The notes: a model not told the origin generated them from the sequence alone. 64,000 bases of DNA from Streptomyces roseicoloratus (GCF_004117935.1 NZ_SDOY01000110.1:62001-126000), one strand, 5' to 3'. Shown: positions 20,129-30,545, numbered from the stretch's first letter. Numbers and translations: made by a program.

Positions 20129-21448
20129 TCACGCCTTGGGCGCGTCGTCCGCCTTGACGACGTCCGCCTCGGCGCTGTCCGCCTCGGCGACGGCGGGCGC
20201 GGTGTCGGCGGGCGCGGCGTCCTCCGCCTCGTCTGCCTCCGCCCCGTCCGACTCCGCCCCGTCCGCCTTCGCCTCGGGCGCCTCCGCCCCGTCCGCCTTC
20301 GCTTCCGCGGGCGCGGCGTCCTCGGCCCGGTCCGTCTCCGCGCGCTCTCCCGTCGCCTGCGCCGGGATCTCCGCCGGCGCGTCCGCCGCGGTGTCGGCGG
20401 GCGCGGTGTCGGCGGGCGCGGCGGAGGCCGCCGGCTCGTCGCCCGCGCGGACGATCGTGCCGTCCGCGATCTCGCGCGCGAAGTGGCACGCCACCTTGTG
20501 TCCGCCGCCGAGGTCCGTCAGCTGCGGCCGCTCCGTCGCGCAGCGCGTGGCCTGGGCCCACGGGCAGCGGGTGTGGAAGCGGCAGCCGGCCGGCGGGTTG
20601 GCCGGGGACGGCAGGTCGCCGTGGAGCAGGATGCGCTCGCGGCGTTCCTCGACCTCCGGGTCCGGGACCGGCACCGCGGACATCAGCGCCTTGGTGTACG
20701 GGTGCATGGGCTCCGCGTACAAGGCGTCGCTCGGCGCCTCCTCGACCAGCGAGCCGAGGTACATCACGCCGATGACGTCCGAGATGTGCCGCACCACGGC
20801 CAGGTCGTGGGCGATGACCAGGTAGGTCAGGCCCATCGACTCCTGGAGCTCCTCCAGGAGGTTGATGACCTGGGCCTGGATGGAGACGTCCAGCGCCGAC
20901 ACCGGCTCGTCGCAGATGATGACGTCCGGTTCGAGGACCAGGGCCCGCGCGATGCCGATGCGCTGGCGCTGGCCGCCGGAGAACTCGTGCGGGTAGCGGG
21001 AGAGGGCGTTGGTGGGCAGACCCACCTTGGCCAGGATCTCCTTGATCTTCTCCCGGCGCTCCTCCTGGTTCGCGCCGATCCCGTGCGCGGCCATGCCCTC
21101 GCTCAGGATCGACTCGATGTTCTGCCGCGGGTTGAGGCTGCCCAGCGGGTCCTGGAAGACCATCTGGAGGCGGCGGCGGAAGGAGCGCAGCTCCTTCTCG
21201 GAGAGCTTGGCCACGTCGGTGCCGTCGAGCACCACCGAGCCGTCGGTGACGTCGACCAGGCGCAGCACCGCGCGCCCGAGGGTCGTCTTGCCGCAGCCCG
21301 ACTCGCCGACCAGGCCGTAGGTCTGGCCCGCCTCGACCGACAGCGAGATGCCGTCGACGGCGTAGACGTGACCCACCGTCCGGTCGAAGAGGACGCCCTT
21401 CCTGACGGGGAAGTGGACCTTCACTCCGTCGAGTTCCAGCAGGCTCAT
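20129..21448 (-). CDS. Peptide ABC importer ATPase (OppF/DppF type) with acidic tail
   Basis: This is the second ATPase of a peptide importer. It has Walker A GESGCGKTTLG, signature EFSGGQRQRIG, Walker B VIICDEPVSALD and the C-terminal oligopeptide-transporter segment with clustered Cys (GCRFHTRCPW). The typical protein ends near residue 335. Here about 105 more residues follow, almost all Ala, Asp, Glu, Pro and Lys (units such as EAKADGAE). The tail is probably disordered and its role is unknown. The ATG at 21448 overlaps the preceding gene by 4 bp and has a GGAGGT ribosome site. Confidence 0.94.
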   Translation of the reverse strand: MSLLELDGVKVHFPVRKGVLFDRTVGHVYAVDGISLSVEAGQTYGLVGESGCGKTTLGRAVLRLVDVTDGSVVLDGTDVAKLSEKELRSFRRRLQMVFQDPLGSLNPRQNIESILSEGMAAHGIGANQEERREKIKEILAKVGLPTNALSRYPHEFSGGQRQRIGIARALVLEPDVIICDEPVSALDVSIQAQVINLLEELQESMGLTYLVIAHDLAVVRHISDVIGVMYLGSLVEEAPSDALYAEPMHPYTKALMSAVPVPDPEVEERRERILLHGDLPSPANPPAGCRFHTRCPWAQATRCATERPQLTDLGGGHKVACHFAREIADGTIVRAGDEPAASAAPADTAPADTAADAPAEIPAQATGERAETDRAEDAAPAEAKADGAEAPEAKADGAESDGAEADEAEDAAPADTAPAVAEADSAEADVVKADDAPKA

Positions 21449-22437
21449 GCCGGTACCTCCGTGGTGGCCAGGACCGGGTTGACGCAGCGGGCCTGGTGTC
21501 CGGCCGCACGCGGTTCGGTCAGTGCGGGCGTGCCGGTGAGGCAGTCCATCTCGTACCGGTCGCAGCGCGGCGCGAAGGCGCAGCCGTCCGCCCAGGCGAT
21601 CTGGTCGTTGATGGACCCGCGGATGGGGTGCAGCGGCTCGCCGCGCGGCGCGTCGAGCCGGGGGATGGAGCCGAGCAGCCCGTGGGTGTACGGGTGTGTC
21701 GGGTGCGCGAACAGCTCCCGGCGGGCGGCGGACTCGACGACCTTGCCCGCGTAGAGCACGTTCACCTGGTCGCACAGGCCGGCGACGACACCCAGGTCGT
21801 GGGTGATCATCAGCAGGGCGGTGCCCTCCTGGTCGACCAGTTCCTTGAGGAGTTCGAGGATCTGGGCCTGGATGGTGACGTCGAGCGCGGTGGTCGGCTC
21901 GTCGGCGATGAGCAGGCGCGGGGCGCAGGCCACCGCCATGGCGATGAGCGCGCGCTGCCGCATGCCGCCGGACAGCTGGTGCGGGAACTCCTTGAGCCGC
22001 CGGTTCGGGTCGGGGATGCCGACCCGGTCGAGCAGGTGGGCGGCCTCCTTGCGGGCGGCCTCGCCCTTCAGGCCGCGGTGGCGCTGGAGGATCTCGGTGA
22101 CCTGGACGCCGACGGGGACGACCGGGTTCAGCGAGGACAGCGGGTCCTGGAAGATCATCGCCAGGTCGCGGCCGCGCATGTCGCGCATCCTGCGGGGGCT
22201 GAGCGTGAGCAGGTCCGTGCCGTCGAAGTCGGCGCGCCCGCCGAGCGTGACGCCCTTGGCCGGCAGGAGCCCCATGAGGGCGAGCGAGGTCACGGACTTG
22301 CCGCAGCCCGACTCGCCGACGAGGCCGACGACCTGGCCCTGGTCGACGGTGAAGGAGACGCCGTTGACCGCCCGGACGTCCTTGCGGCCGCGGCCGCCGA
22401 AGGTGACGGTGAGTTCGTCCACGGTGAGCAGTGGCAT
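21445..22437 (-). CDS. Peptide ABC importer ATPase (OppD/DppD type)
   Basis: The 330-residue protein pairs with the next ATPase to drive import. It shows Walker A GESGCGKSVTSL, signature QLSGGMRQRALIA, Walker B LLIADEPTTALD and the C-terminal peptide-transporter domain (ADGCAFAPRCDRYEMDC). The ATG at 22437 lies 2 bp after the permease stop. The ATGA overlap with the downstream ATPase indicates translational coupling. Confidence 0.95.
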   Translation of the reverse strand: MPLLTVDELTVTFGGRGRKDVRAVNGVSFTVDQGQVVGLVGESGCGKSVTSLALMGLLPAKGVTLGGRADFDGTDLLTLSPRRMRDMRGRDLAMIFQDPLSSLNPVVPVGVQVTEILQRHRGLKGEAARKEAAHLLDRVGIPDPNRRLKEFPHQLSGGMRQRALIAMAVACAPRLLIADEPTTALDVTIQAQILELLKELVDQEGTALLMITHDLGVVAGLCDQVNVLYAGKVVESAARRELFAHPTHPYTHGLLGSIPRLDAPRGEPLHPIRGSINDQIAWADGCAFAPRCDRYEMDCLTGTPALTEPRAAGHQARCVNPVLATTEVPA

Positions 22438-22439
22438 GA

Positions 22440-23402
22440 CTAACCTCGCAGCTTCGGGTCGAGCGCTTCGCGCATGGCCTCGCCGAGCAGGGTGAAACCG
22501 AGGGCGGTGATGATGATGCCGACCGCCGGATACACGGACATCATCGGCGCGTTGTCGAAGAACCGCTGCGCCGAGGAGAGCATGACGCCCCACTCCGGGA
22601 CGGCGGGGTCGGGGTTGCCGAGGCCGAGGTAGGACAGCGCGGCCGCCTCGATGATGGCGGTGGCGAGGCTGAGCGTGGCCTGGACGATCACCGGGCTCAG
22701 CGAGTTCGGCATGATCTGGGTGAGCACGATGCGCCGCTTGCGGATGCCCAGGGAACGGGCGGCGAGGACGTAGTCGCTGCGGCCCTGGGCGAGCATCGAT
22801 CCGCGCAGCAGGCGGGCGAAGATCGGCACCTGCACCACGCCGACGGCGATCATCACCGTGGTGAGGGACTGGCCCATCACGGCGGCGATGGACACGGCGA
22901 GGAGCAGCGAGGGCAGCGCCAGCATGATGTCGGTGACGCGCATGACGAAGGAGTCGACGCGCTGGCCGGAGCGTCCGCCGAGGGTGGCGGCCGCGCCGGA
23001 GACCGCCCCGATGACCGCGCCCACGACCAGGCCGATGAGCATGGAGACGACGCCGACGAGCAGTGTCTGCCGGGCGCCCACGAGGAAGCGGGAGAAGAGG
23101 TCGCGGCCCAGCTGGTCGAGGCCGAACCAGTTCTCGGCGCGCGCACCGACGAACTTGCCCTGGTTGGGGAAGACCTCGCCGCGCCAGGTCTGCTCGATCG
23201 GCCCGTACGGGGCGACCCAGGGGCCGATGATCGCGACGATCACGAAGAGGCCGATGATCACGGCGCCGATGACGGCCATCTTGCTGGCGCGCAGCCGGCG
23301 CAGTGCCTCGCGCCAGAGGCTGGCTCCGGTCGAGTGCTCGGTGGCCGCGGTGAGTTCGGCGAGCCGGTCGATCTTCGACGTGTTGGTGGATATCAGGCCC
23401 AT
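22440..23402 (-). CDS. Peptide ABC importer permease (OppC/DppC type)
   Basis: The 320-residue inner-membrane protein has a first TM helix at about residues 38-60 (MAVIGAVIIGLFVIVAIIG), the OppC N-terminal segment, five more TM helices and the EAA loop that docks the ATPase (ARSLGIRKRRIVLTQIMPNS). The ATG at 23402 overlaps the stop of the upstream permease by one base. Confidence 0.95.
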   Translation of the reverse strand: MGLISTNTSKIDRLAELTAATEHSTGASLWREALRRLRASKMAVIGAVIIGLFVIVAIIGPWVAPYGPIEQTWRGEVFPNQGKFVGARAENWFGLDQLGRDLFSRFLVGARQTLLVGVVSMLIGLVVGAVIGAVSGAAATLGGRSGQRVDSFVMRVTDIMLALPSLLLAVSIAAVMGQSLTTVMIAVGVVQVPIFARLLRGSMLAQGRSDYVLAARSLGIRKRRIVLTQIMPNSLSPVIVQATLSLATAIIEAAALSYLGLGNPDPAVPEWGVMLSSAQRFFDNAPMMSVYPAVGIIITALGFTLLGEAMREALDPKLRG

Positions 23403-24406
23403 CAGTGCACCCGCACCCTCGGATCGATGACGCTGTACAGGAGATCGACCAGCAGGTTGATCAGCACGTACACCATCGCGATGAACAAGATGAAGCCGAC
23501 GAGCACCGGGTAGTCACGGGCCTCGATGGCGGTACGGATGAAGGAGCCGATGCCGCCGAAGGAGAAGACGGACTCGGTGAGGACGGCGCCGGAGAGCAGG
23601 CTGCCGGTGAGCAGGCCGACGGCGGTGACGACGGGCAGCATCGCGTTGCGCAGGATGTGCCGGCCGCGCACGACGCGGCGCTCCAGGCCCTTGGACTCGG
23701 CGGTGCGGACGTAGTCCTCGCCGAGGACCTCCAGGACGCTGGCGCGGGTCATGCGGACGATGACCGCGAGCGGGATGGAGGCGAGGGCGACGGCCGGCAG
23801 CACCAGGTGCATGATCGCGTCCCAGCTGGCGTCGAACTCGCCGGTGAGCAGGCCGTCGAGGACGGCGAAGCCGGTGACGTCGGTGGCGTCCAGGCCGGTG
23901 GACTGGCGGCCGAAGCTGGGGAAGATGCCGAGTTCGACGGCGAAGACGCCCTTGAGGAGCAGGGCGAGGAAGAAGACCGGGATGCAGATGCCGACGAGCG
24001 AGCCGGAGACGGAGGCCACGTCGATCCAGCCGCCGCGCTTGCGGGCCGCCAGGTAGCCGAGCGGGATACCGACGACGGTGGCGATGATCATGGCGGCGAT
24101 GCTGAGTTCCACCGTGGCGGGGAAGCGCAGCACGAATTCGTCCCAGACCGGCTGTCCGGTCTGCACCGAGGTGCCGAGGTCGAGGTTGAACAGGCGCTTC
24201 AGGAAGCGTCCGTACTGGACGTAGACCGGCTGGTCGAGTCCCAGCGTGCGGTTGATACGTGCCACGTCGGCTTCGGTCGCCCGCTCGCCCAGGATCGCTG
24301 AGGCGGGTCCGCCGGGCAGTCGGTTCAGCCAGAGGAACAGCAGGACCGACAGGCCGAGCAGGGTGGGTATGAGCTGGAGAAGTCGTCGTACGACGAGTCG
24401 CAACAC
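23402..24406 (-). CDS. Peptide ABC importer permease (OppB/DppB type)
   Basis: The 334-residue permease opens with RRLLQLIPTLLGLSVLLF, has six TM helices and an EAA loop (AESKGLERRVVRGRHILRN). The GTG at 24406 is used here; a TTG at 24403 is next in frame. It follows the binding-protein gene by 94 bp, with a hairpin in between that probably lowers permease expression relative to the binding protein. Confidence 0.94.
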   Translation of the reverse strand: MLRLVVRRLLQLIPTLLGLSVLLFLWLNRLPGGPASAILGERATEADVARINRTLGLDQPVYVQYGRFLKRLFNLDLGTSVQTGQPVWDEFVLRFPATVELSIAAMIIATVVGIPLGYLAARKRGGWIDVASVSGSLVGICIPVFFLALLLKGVFAVELGIFPSFGRQSTGLDATDVTGFAVLDGLLTGEFDASWDAIMHLVLPAVALASIPLAVIVRMTRASVLEVLGEDYVRTAESKGLERRVVRGRHILRNAMLPVVTAVGLLTGSLLSGAVLTESVFSFGGIGSFIRTAIEARDYPVLVGFILFIAMVYVLINLLVDLLYSVIDPRVRVH

Positions 24407-24451
24407 CCCGCGTGCCCCTTTCTTGCGTGGTTCGGGAGTCGGATGCGCGGA

Positions 24452-24483
24452 CGCCCGGTCACGGAGTAACGCGTGACCGGGCG
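24452..24483 (-). terminator. Intercistronic hairpin between binding protein and permease genes
   Basis: Arms CGCCCGGTCACG (24452-24463) and its complement (24472-24483) enclose an 8-nt loop, 17 bp past the stop of the binding-protein gene. In importer operons such hairpins usually stabilise the upstream mRNA and partly terminate transcription. Confidence 0.65.
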
Positions 24484-24500
24484 GACCGCTTGGCGAGGTG

Positions 24501-26171
24501 TTACTTGAAGGAGACCTCGGCGAAGTTCTCCTGCGTGAGCGGGGAGACCTTCGGCGGGACGACGTTCTTGCCGAACGCGATGGCCGGCGGCGAGGAGGTC
24601 AGCGGGAGACCCGGCAGGTACTCCATGATCGCCTCGTTGGCGGCCTTGTACAGGTCGGTCCGCTTGGTCGGGTCGCCCTGGAGGGAGCCCGCCTTCACCG
24701 CGGTGAAGACCTTGTCGTCCTTGAAGCCCCACTGCTTGTCGGGCTCGGCGAACCAGGTGCCGATGAAGTTGTAGCCGTCGTTGAAGTCACCGGTCCAGCC
24801 CAGCATGTGCAGGGCGCAGGAGCCGGACTCGACCGCGTCCAGGTAGTCCGGGTTCCACTTCAGCGGCTTCGGGGTGACCTTGATGCCGGCCTTCTCCAGG
24901 TCGGCCTTGATCAGCTCGAAGATGTCCTGCGGGGCAGGCATGTACGGGCGGGTGACCTCGGTCGGGTAGCACATCTCGACCGAGAGGTTGCTCGCACCGG
25001 CGGAGGCGAGGAGCTGCTTGGCCTTGGCCGTGTCGAAGGGGTACTTCTTCACGTTCTCGGACCAGCCGGCGACCGTGTCGGGCATGAACTGGGTCGCGAC
25101 CTTGCCGCCCGCGGGCAGCTGGGTCTTGACGATGTTCTCGCGGTCCACGGCGTGCGCGATGGCCTGGCGGACCTCGGGCTTCTGCAGCGCCGGGTTCTTG
25201 GTCTGCGTCATGCCGAGGTAGAGCAGGTTGAAGACGTCACGGGTCGGCACCTTGAAGCCGGCGCTCTCGAGCGTCTTGATGTCGGCGGGCGCGACCAGGT
25301 CGTAGCCGTCGATGTCACCGGCCTGGAGCGCCTGGCGGCGGCCCTCCTCGGTGTCGATGGTGCGGATGACCAGGTTCTTCACCTTGGCCTTGTCGCCCCA
25401 GTAGTCGTCGAAGCGGGTGAGGCTGACTTCCTTGTTGCCCTTGTTCCACTTCGCGATCTTGTACGGGCCGGTGCCGGCGACCGTGCCGGCCTCCTGGCTG
25501 TACTTGGGGTACGTGATGGCGTCGCCCTTGGCGCTCGCCTCCTGCTTCTCGTACTCCTTGATCGCCTTCGGCGAGTGGATCGCGAGCGCCTGGAGCGAGA
25601 AGCCGCCGGGCAGGTTGGCGGAGGGTTTGAGGACCTCGATGACCGCCGTGTTCTCGTCCTTCGCGGTGCAGGACTTGTAGTTCGGCGCGGGGGCTTCCTT
25701 GTCCTCGTTCTTCGCGAAGCCACCCATGATGTCCTGCCAGTAGGTGGAGATCGCGGAGGACTGGTAGGTGCCCTTCCAGTTGAACCAGTGGTCGTAGTTC
25801 GCGCAGACCGCGGCGGCGTTGAACGCCTCGCCGTCGTGGAACTTCACGCCCTTGCGCAGGTTGAACGTCCAGACCGTGCCCTCAGGGTTGCTGGACCACT
25901 TCTCGGCGAGACCGCCGACCAGCTTGCTGCCGCCGGACTCGTGCTCGAGCAGCGCCTCGAAGGCCTGCCGGGTGACGCGGAAGGTCTCGCCGTCTGCGGC
26001 GAGGGACGGGTCGAGGGAGGCCGGGTCACCGGGGGCGCCGAAGACGAAGGTGTCCTTCGCGCCGTCCTTGTCCCCGTCCTTGCCCCGCTCGCTCGCGCAG
26101 CCGGTGGCGATGAGGCCGACCGCGAGGGCCGCCGTCAAAGCCCGGGCTGACCGGGACGTGAGTATTCGCAT
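24501..26171 (-). CDS. Peptide-binding lipoprotein of the ABC importer (SBP_bac_5)
   Basis: The 556-residue protein begins with a lipoprotein signal ending in LIATGC, with lipidated Cys25. The mature part has family-5 features (GAPGDPASLDPS near the start, then YSQEAGTVAGTGPYKI). It should capture peptides at the membrane face and hand them to the permeases. It is the first gene of the operon, consistent with high expression of binding proteins. The specific peptide cannot be read from the sequence. Confidence 0.94.
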   Translation of the reverse strand: MRILTSRSARALTAALAVGLIATGCASERGKDGDKDGAKDTFVFGAPGDPASLDPSLAADGETFRVTRQAFEALLEHESGGSKLVGGLAEKWSSNPEGTVWTFNLRKGVKFHDGEAFNAAAVCANYDHWFNWKGTYQSSAISTYWQDIMGGFAKNEDKEAPAPNYKSCTAKDENTAVIEVLKPSANLPGGFSLQALAIHSPKAIKEYEKQEASAKGDAITYPKYSQEAGTVAGTGPYKIAKWNKGNKEVSLTRFDDYWGDKAKVKNLVIRTIDTEEGRRQALQAGDIDGYDLVAPADIKTLESAGFKVPTRDVFNLLYLGMTQTKNPALQKPEVRQAIAHAVDRENIVKTQLPAGGKVATQFMPDTVAGWSENVKKYPFDTAKAKQLLASAGASNLSVEMCYPTEVTRPYMPAPQDIFELIKADLEKAGIKVTPKPLKWNPDYLDAVESGSCALHMLGWTGDFNDGYNFIGTWFAEPDKQWGFKDDKVFTAVKAGSLQGDPTKRTDLYKAANEAIMEYLPGLPLTSSPPAIAFGKNVVPPKVSPLTQENFAEVSFK

Positions 26172-26262
26172 GGGTCCACCCCTGGGTCGCCATGTGTGGT
26201 CGGTCTGACCGGCCGAACGCTACTGGCGCGTGACGCGGCAGAGAACAGTCCGCATAGCGGTG

Positions 26263-26292
26263 ATATCAAGCTGAGACCCGGACAGTTGGCAA
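26263..26292 (-). promoter_or_regulatory. Candidate promoter of the peptide-importer operon
   Basis: On the minus strand TTGCCA (26287-26292) and TGATAT (26263-26268) are 18 bp apart, resembling a vegetative sigma promoter. It would give a leader of about 85 nt before the ATG at 26171. Confidence 0.4.
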
Positions 26293-26397
26293 ATCGGGCG
26301 GATGCGGGACATCGCAGCGTCGCCACCCGAAAGCGGAGTCAAAACCTCAGCTCGGCAAGGGATTTCGGCGGGGTTTCCGCGGGAGGTCCGCGGCGGC

Positions 26398-27198
26398 TCA
26401 GCCGCGGTGCGCGGGCGGGTAGCCGTATCCCGGCTGGTGAGACGCGGCGCCCGGTCCCGCGGCGTGCGCGTCGCGGTCGTAGAAGGGACGGGCGTGGGCG
26501 TACAGCCACATCGCGACCGGGTCGTACGTGTCGGACATGGCCACCGTGGAGACGGGCAGGCCCTCGGGGACGGCGGAGACGGTCTGGCGCATCATCGCCC
26601 GGACCGCCTCGACGGAGGCCGGCGAGGAGTCGTACAGGTCGAGGCCGATGGCGAGGTACGGGGAGCCGATCGCCGGCTGCACCCAGGCGCGGCGCAGCGA
26701 GCGGATGGCCGGGGTGCGGTGGGCGTTCTGCGTGAGCAGCGCGTAGAACTGGGGGATCTCGACGGCGGGCTCGGACAGCCGCAGCGGTCCTGCGGGCATC
26801 CGGTCGAGGCCGGTGGCGATCCGGCGCAGGTCGGCCCACGGGATGCCGACGCCGCCGCCGGGCGCGTGCGGGTTGAGCCAGATGCCCCAGCGGTCGGGGT
26901 AGAGGGCGCGGGCGATCTCGATGCCGGTGACGAGCTCGTGGGCGCGGTTCCAGCCGGAGGCGGCGAGCTCCTGGGCGGAGGTGACGCACGGCGCGTAGCC
27001 GTGGCCGTCGATCTCCATGTTGCCGTACTGGGCGTCCGGCGAGCCCGGGGTGCCCTGCCAGAGCAGCATCCACACCTCGGAGCCGGCGAGGGCGTGCAGC
27101 AGCTGCTCGTAGGCGTCGTGACGCCCGGGTGTCACCTGGCGCAGCATGTGCTCGACCTGTCCGGTCGCGCCGGTCGCGGCGGTGCCTGACGCGCTCAC
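26398..27198 (-). CDS. SseB-family protein (paralog 1)
   Basis: The 266-residue protein resembles the SseB (enhanced serine sensitivity) family. The N-terminal domain includes WMLLWQGTPG and CVTSAQELAASGW, the C-terminal domain contains AWVQPAIGSPYLAIGLDLYD. It ends in a Gly/Tyr/Pro tail (HQPGYGYPPAHRG). The biochemical role of SseB is not established. The GTG at 27198 was chosen from the family start. A second member lies directly upstream on the same strand. Confidence 0.85.
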   Translation of the reverse strand: MSASGTAATGATGQVEHMLRQVTPGRHDAYEQLLHALAGSEVWMLLWQGTPGSPDAQYGNMEIDGHGYAPCVTSAQELAASGWNRAHELVTGIEIARALYPDRWGIWLNPHAPGGGVGIPWADLRRIATGLDRMPAGPLRLSEPAVEIPQFYALLTQNAHRTPAIRSLRRAWVQPAIGSPYLAIGLDLYDSSPASVEAVRAMMRQTVSAVPEGLPVSTVAMSDTYDPVAMWLYAHARPFYDRDAHAAGPGAASHQPGYGYPPAHRG

Positions 27199-27331
27199 CG
27201 TGGGTCCCGCCCCTCTTTCGTGTCTTGCGTACGGCTCGGCTCGTGGATCGGCCCGGCCGGGATCCTGCTGGGGTCCGGCGTGGGGTGCAGCTTGGGTTTC
27301 GACTGGCAGTTCAGCTTAGACGGGGGGTCCG

Positions 27332-28069
27332 TCACACGGCGGCGCGCTGGAAGAAGGGCCGCACCTTGTCCAGCATCCAGTCGCCGACCGGGTCCTGGGC
27401 CACGTCGAGCAGGATCAGGTTGACCGGCCAGGCGACCTCGACGCGGCCGAGGGCCCGGCCGAGGGCGTCGAGCGGCGCGTTGCGGTCGACCTCGGGGCCG
27501 GTGAGCCGGACGCCGACGAAGAGGGCGGGTTCGGTGCCCTCGACGCTGGCGAGGGCACGCCGGGCGGAGTGGACGACGCCGGTGGCCTCGAACTCGGCGG
27601 AGGCGGCGGCGAGGAAGTCGACCGGGTCGTCCTGCCAGTCGGGCTCGAAGAGGCGGACCCGGCCGCCGGTGGCCGGCCCGTCGAGGGCGGTGCGGCCGGT
27701 CCGGCAGAGCTCGGCGACGGCGGGCGGGGGCAGCGGGACGCCGACGGTGCCGCCGGGGTTCACGGCGATGCCGAGCTGCGGCGGCAGACCGCGGGCGAAG
27801 TCGCGGGCCGGGGCGACGGTGTACGACATGTGGCTGCCGACGCAGGCGAGGAACTGCTGCTCGGAGCTGAAGACGGGCACGTAGGCGCCGCCCTCGATCT
27901 CCATGGTGGGCAGGTCGAGGTCGGTGCTGTCGGGTCCGCCGCCGTTGGGCAGCGGCACCCAGACGGGGCTGCGGCCGAGGACCTCGACGAGGCGGCCTCC
28001 GGCGGAGGGGTTGCCGAGGGAGGCGGCCAGTACTTCCTCGAGCTCATTGCCCGGCCACGTCACGTCCAC
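27332..28069 (-). CDS. SseB-family protein (paralog 2)
   Basis: The 245-residue protein shares the two-domain layout of the neighbouring SseB gene: VWVPLPNGGG and FSSEQQFLACVGS in the first domain, then ALFVGVRLTGPEVD in the second. The two also end similarly (AMWLYAHARPFYDRD and GDWMLDKVRPFFQRA), so they are diverged paralogs. The GTG at 28069 has a GACGAGGACC ribosome site; a GTG two codons later is an alternative. The 133-bp gap to paralog 1 leaves room for a separate promoter. Confidence 0.82.
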   Translation of the reverse strand: MDVTWPGNELEEVLAASLGNPSAGGRLVEVLGRSPVWVPLPNGGGPDSTDLDLPTMEIEGGAYVPVFSSEQQFLACVGSHMSYTVAPARDFARGLPPQLGIAVNPGGTVGVPLPPPAVAELCRTGRTALDGPATGGRVRLFEPDWQDDPVDFLAAASAEFEATGVVHSARRALASVEGTEPALFVGVRLTGPEVDRNAPLDALGRALGRVEVAWPVNLILLDVAQDPVGDWMLDKVRPFFQRAAV

Positions 28070-28232
28070 GGTCCTCGTCGTCCCCTTCCCGGCGCTTTCC
28101 CGACTCCCGGCGCGGATCCGCCGGACAGGCCGTATGCACCTTAATGGCGGTCCGGCGCCCCTGTGACCGGAAAGGACGCCCGAAAGGGCCGTGTGGTTCA
28201 CGCCACGTCCCGGAAATCCGGTCACCGGCGGT

Positions 28233-28958
28233 TCACCCGATGTCGCCGGACCCGGTCCCCGGCGGCTCGGCCACGTCCCGGAATCCGATCTTCCGCAGGG
28301 CGTCGGCGGCGGCGCGGTCGAGCAGGGTGACGGAGGCGCAGCCCGGCGGCAGCGCGCCCGCCTCGGCGGTGCGGACCAGGCGGCCGACGGCGCGGCGGTG
28401 CCGGGCGAAGGCGTACGAGGAGACGCCGCGGCCGCGCTCCCGCTGGCCGGCGCGGGCGGTGCCGGGGTCGACGTCGAGCAGGATCAGGTGCAGGGCGGCA
28501 CCGCGTCTGCGGGCCTCGCGGGCGAGCCAGCCGCGCACCCAGGACTGGGTGCCGCAGTCGTGGACGATCACCCCGGCGCCGGCGCGCAGGGCGCGGCGCA
28601 GGCCCGCGTAGTGCGCGATCCGGGCGAACGGGCGGTAGACGGCGTACGGCAGGAAGCGGGGCAGCCGGCCCTCCCAGCGCTCCCGGGTGTGCTGGGAGTC
28701 GACGGCGCGGCCCTCGGCGGCCCGGCTCATCAGCGTGGACTTCCCGGCGCCGGGCAGCCCGGAGACCACCACGACGTCGCCGGGCGCGTAGGTGAGCACG
28801 CGGGGGCTGCGGCCCTCGCGCTCGCGCAGGTCGCGCAGCAGCCGCGCGCGGCGCCGGGTGCGGGCGCGTTCACGCGTGCGCGCCAGGGCGACGGCGCGCT
28901 GGGGCGGTATCCCGGTGCTCGCCGCCGCGGCCGCGACTCCGGTGCGCTGGATCGTCAT
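28233..28958 (-). CDS. P-loop ATPase/kinase-like protein
   Basis: The 241-residue protein has a Walker A motif (VVSGLPGAGKSTLMS) at about residue 66, preceded by an Arg-rich helix (RTRERARTRRRARLLRD), and a late segment LHLILLDVDPGTARAGQRERGR typical of AAA_33/zeta-toxin-like small-molecule or nucleic-acid kinases. The substrate is unknown. The ATG at 28958 has a GGGGGAGAG ribosome site. It is transcribed away from the glycine riboswitch. Confidence 0.88.
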   Translation of the reverse strand: MTIQRTGVAAAAASTGIPPQRAVALARTRERARTRRRARLLRDLREREGRSPRVLTYAPGDVVVVSGLPGAGKSTLMSRAAEGRAVDSQHTRERWEGRLPRFLPYAVYRPFARIAHYAGLRRALRAGAGVIVHDCGTQSWVRGWLAREARRRGAALHLILLDVDPGTARAGQRERGRGVSSYAFARHRRAVGRLVRTAEAGALPPGCASVTLLDRAAADALRKIGFRDVAEPPGTGSGDIG

Positions 28959-29033
28959 CGGCTCTCCCCCTGTCGGGTCTGCGAAGACCCTTGCCCACGA
29001 AGTGTAAAGAAGGGGTAATGCGGCACAAGCGAT

Positions 29034-29061
29034 TTGCGGCACGGATCGGCCGTGCAATGAT
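29034..29061 (+). promoter_or_regulatory. Candidate promoter of the glycine riboswitch operon
   Basis: TTGCGG (29034-29039) and AATGAT (29056-29061) are 16 bp apart, about 55 bp before the riboswitch. A short inverted repeat (GCACGG/CCGTGC) lies in the spacer. The match is imperfect. Confidence 0.35.
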
Positions 29062-29117
29062 GAGCGCGCCACGCGCTCGCCCGAGCGCACACAACCGCAT
29101 ACCGGCCGCTCGAATCC

Positions 29118-29332
29118 GCGCGGGAGAGTTCCGGTCGCCGGCGCCGTCGCGCCGCGTCGCCCGGGCGCCGAAGGAGCAAGTACCTCCCTTGAATCTCTCA
29201 GGCCCCGTACCGCGTGGATGAGGCAGATCTGAAAAGCGGGTCGCCCTGGCGTCCCCACCCAAGGTGCAAGCCGACCTCTCGGTGACGAGATGCTCTCGGT
29301 GAACCTCTCAGGTTCCATGACAGATGGGGAGG
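29118..29332 (+). ncRNA. Tandem glycine riboswitch
   Basis: Two aptamers lie in series before gcvT. The first has GGGAGAG (29122), GCCGAAGGAGCAAG (29167-29180), CTCTCAGG (29195-29202) and the AGATCTGAAAAG linker. The second has AAGGTGCAAG (29261-29270), CTCTCAGG (29305-29312) and GACAGATGGGGA (29319-29330). These are the conserved cores of the glycine aptamer. By analogy with known cases, glycine binding turns on the downstream cleavage genes. The gap of about 60 nt to the gcvT start holds the expression platform. Confidence 0.95.
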
Positions 29333-29392
29333 ATCGTCCTCACCGTCTTGTCATGTCGTGCCCTGCACGCCCTGGGACCCGGGAGCCACCCG

Positions 29393-30517
<1,125 letters not shown>

Positions 30518-30522
30518 CCATG

Positions 30523-30545
30523 GGGGCCGAGGCCCCCTCGGCCCC
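30523..30545 (+). terminator. Hairpin between gcvT and gcvH
   Basis: Perfect 10-bp arms (GGGGCCGAGG and its complement) with a 3-nt loop start 5 bp after the gcvT stop. With a 138-bp gap remaining before gcvH, it may attenuate read-through or protect the gcvT mRNA 3' end. Confidence 0.6.
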
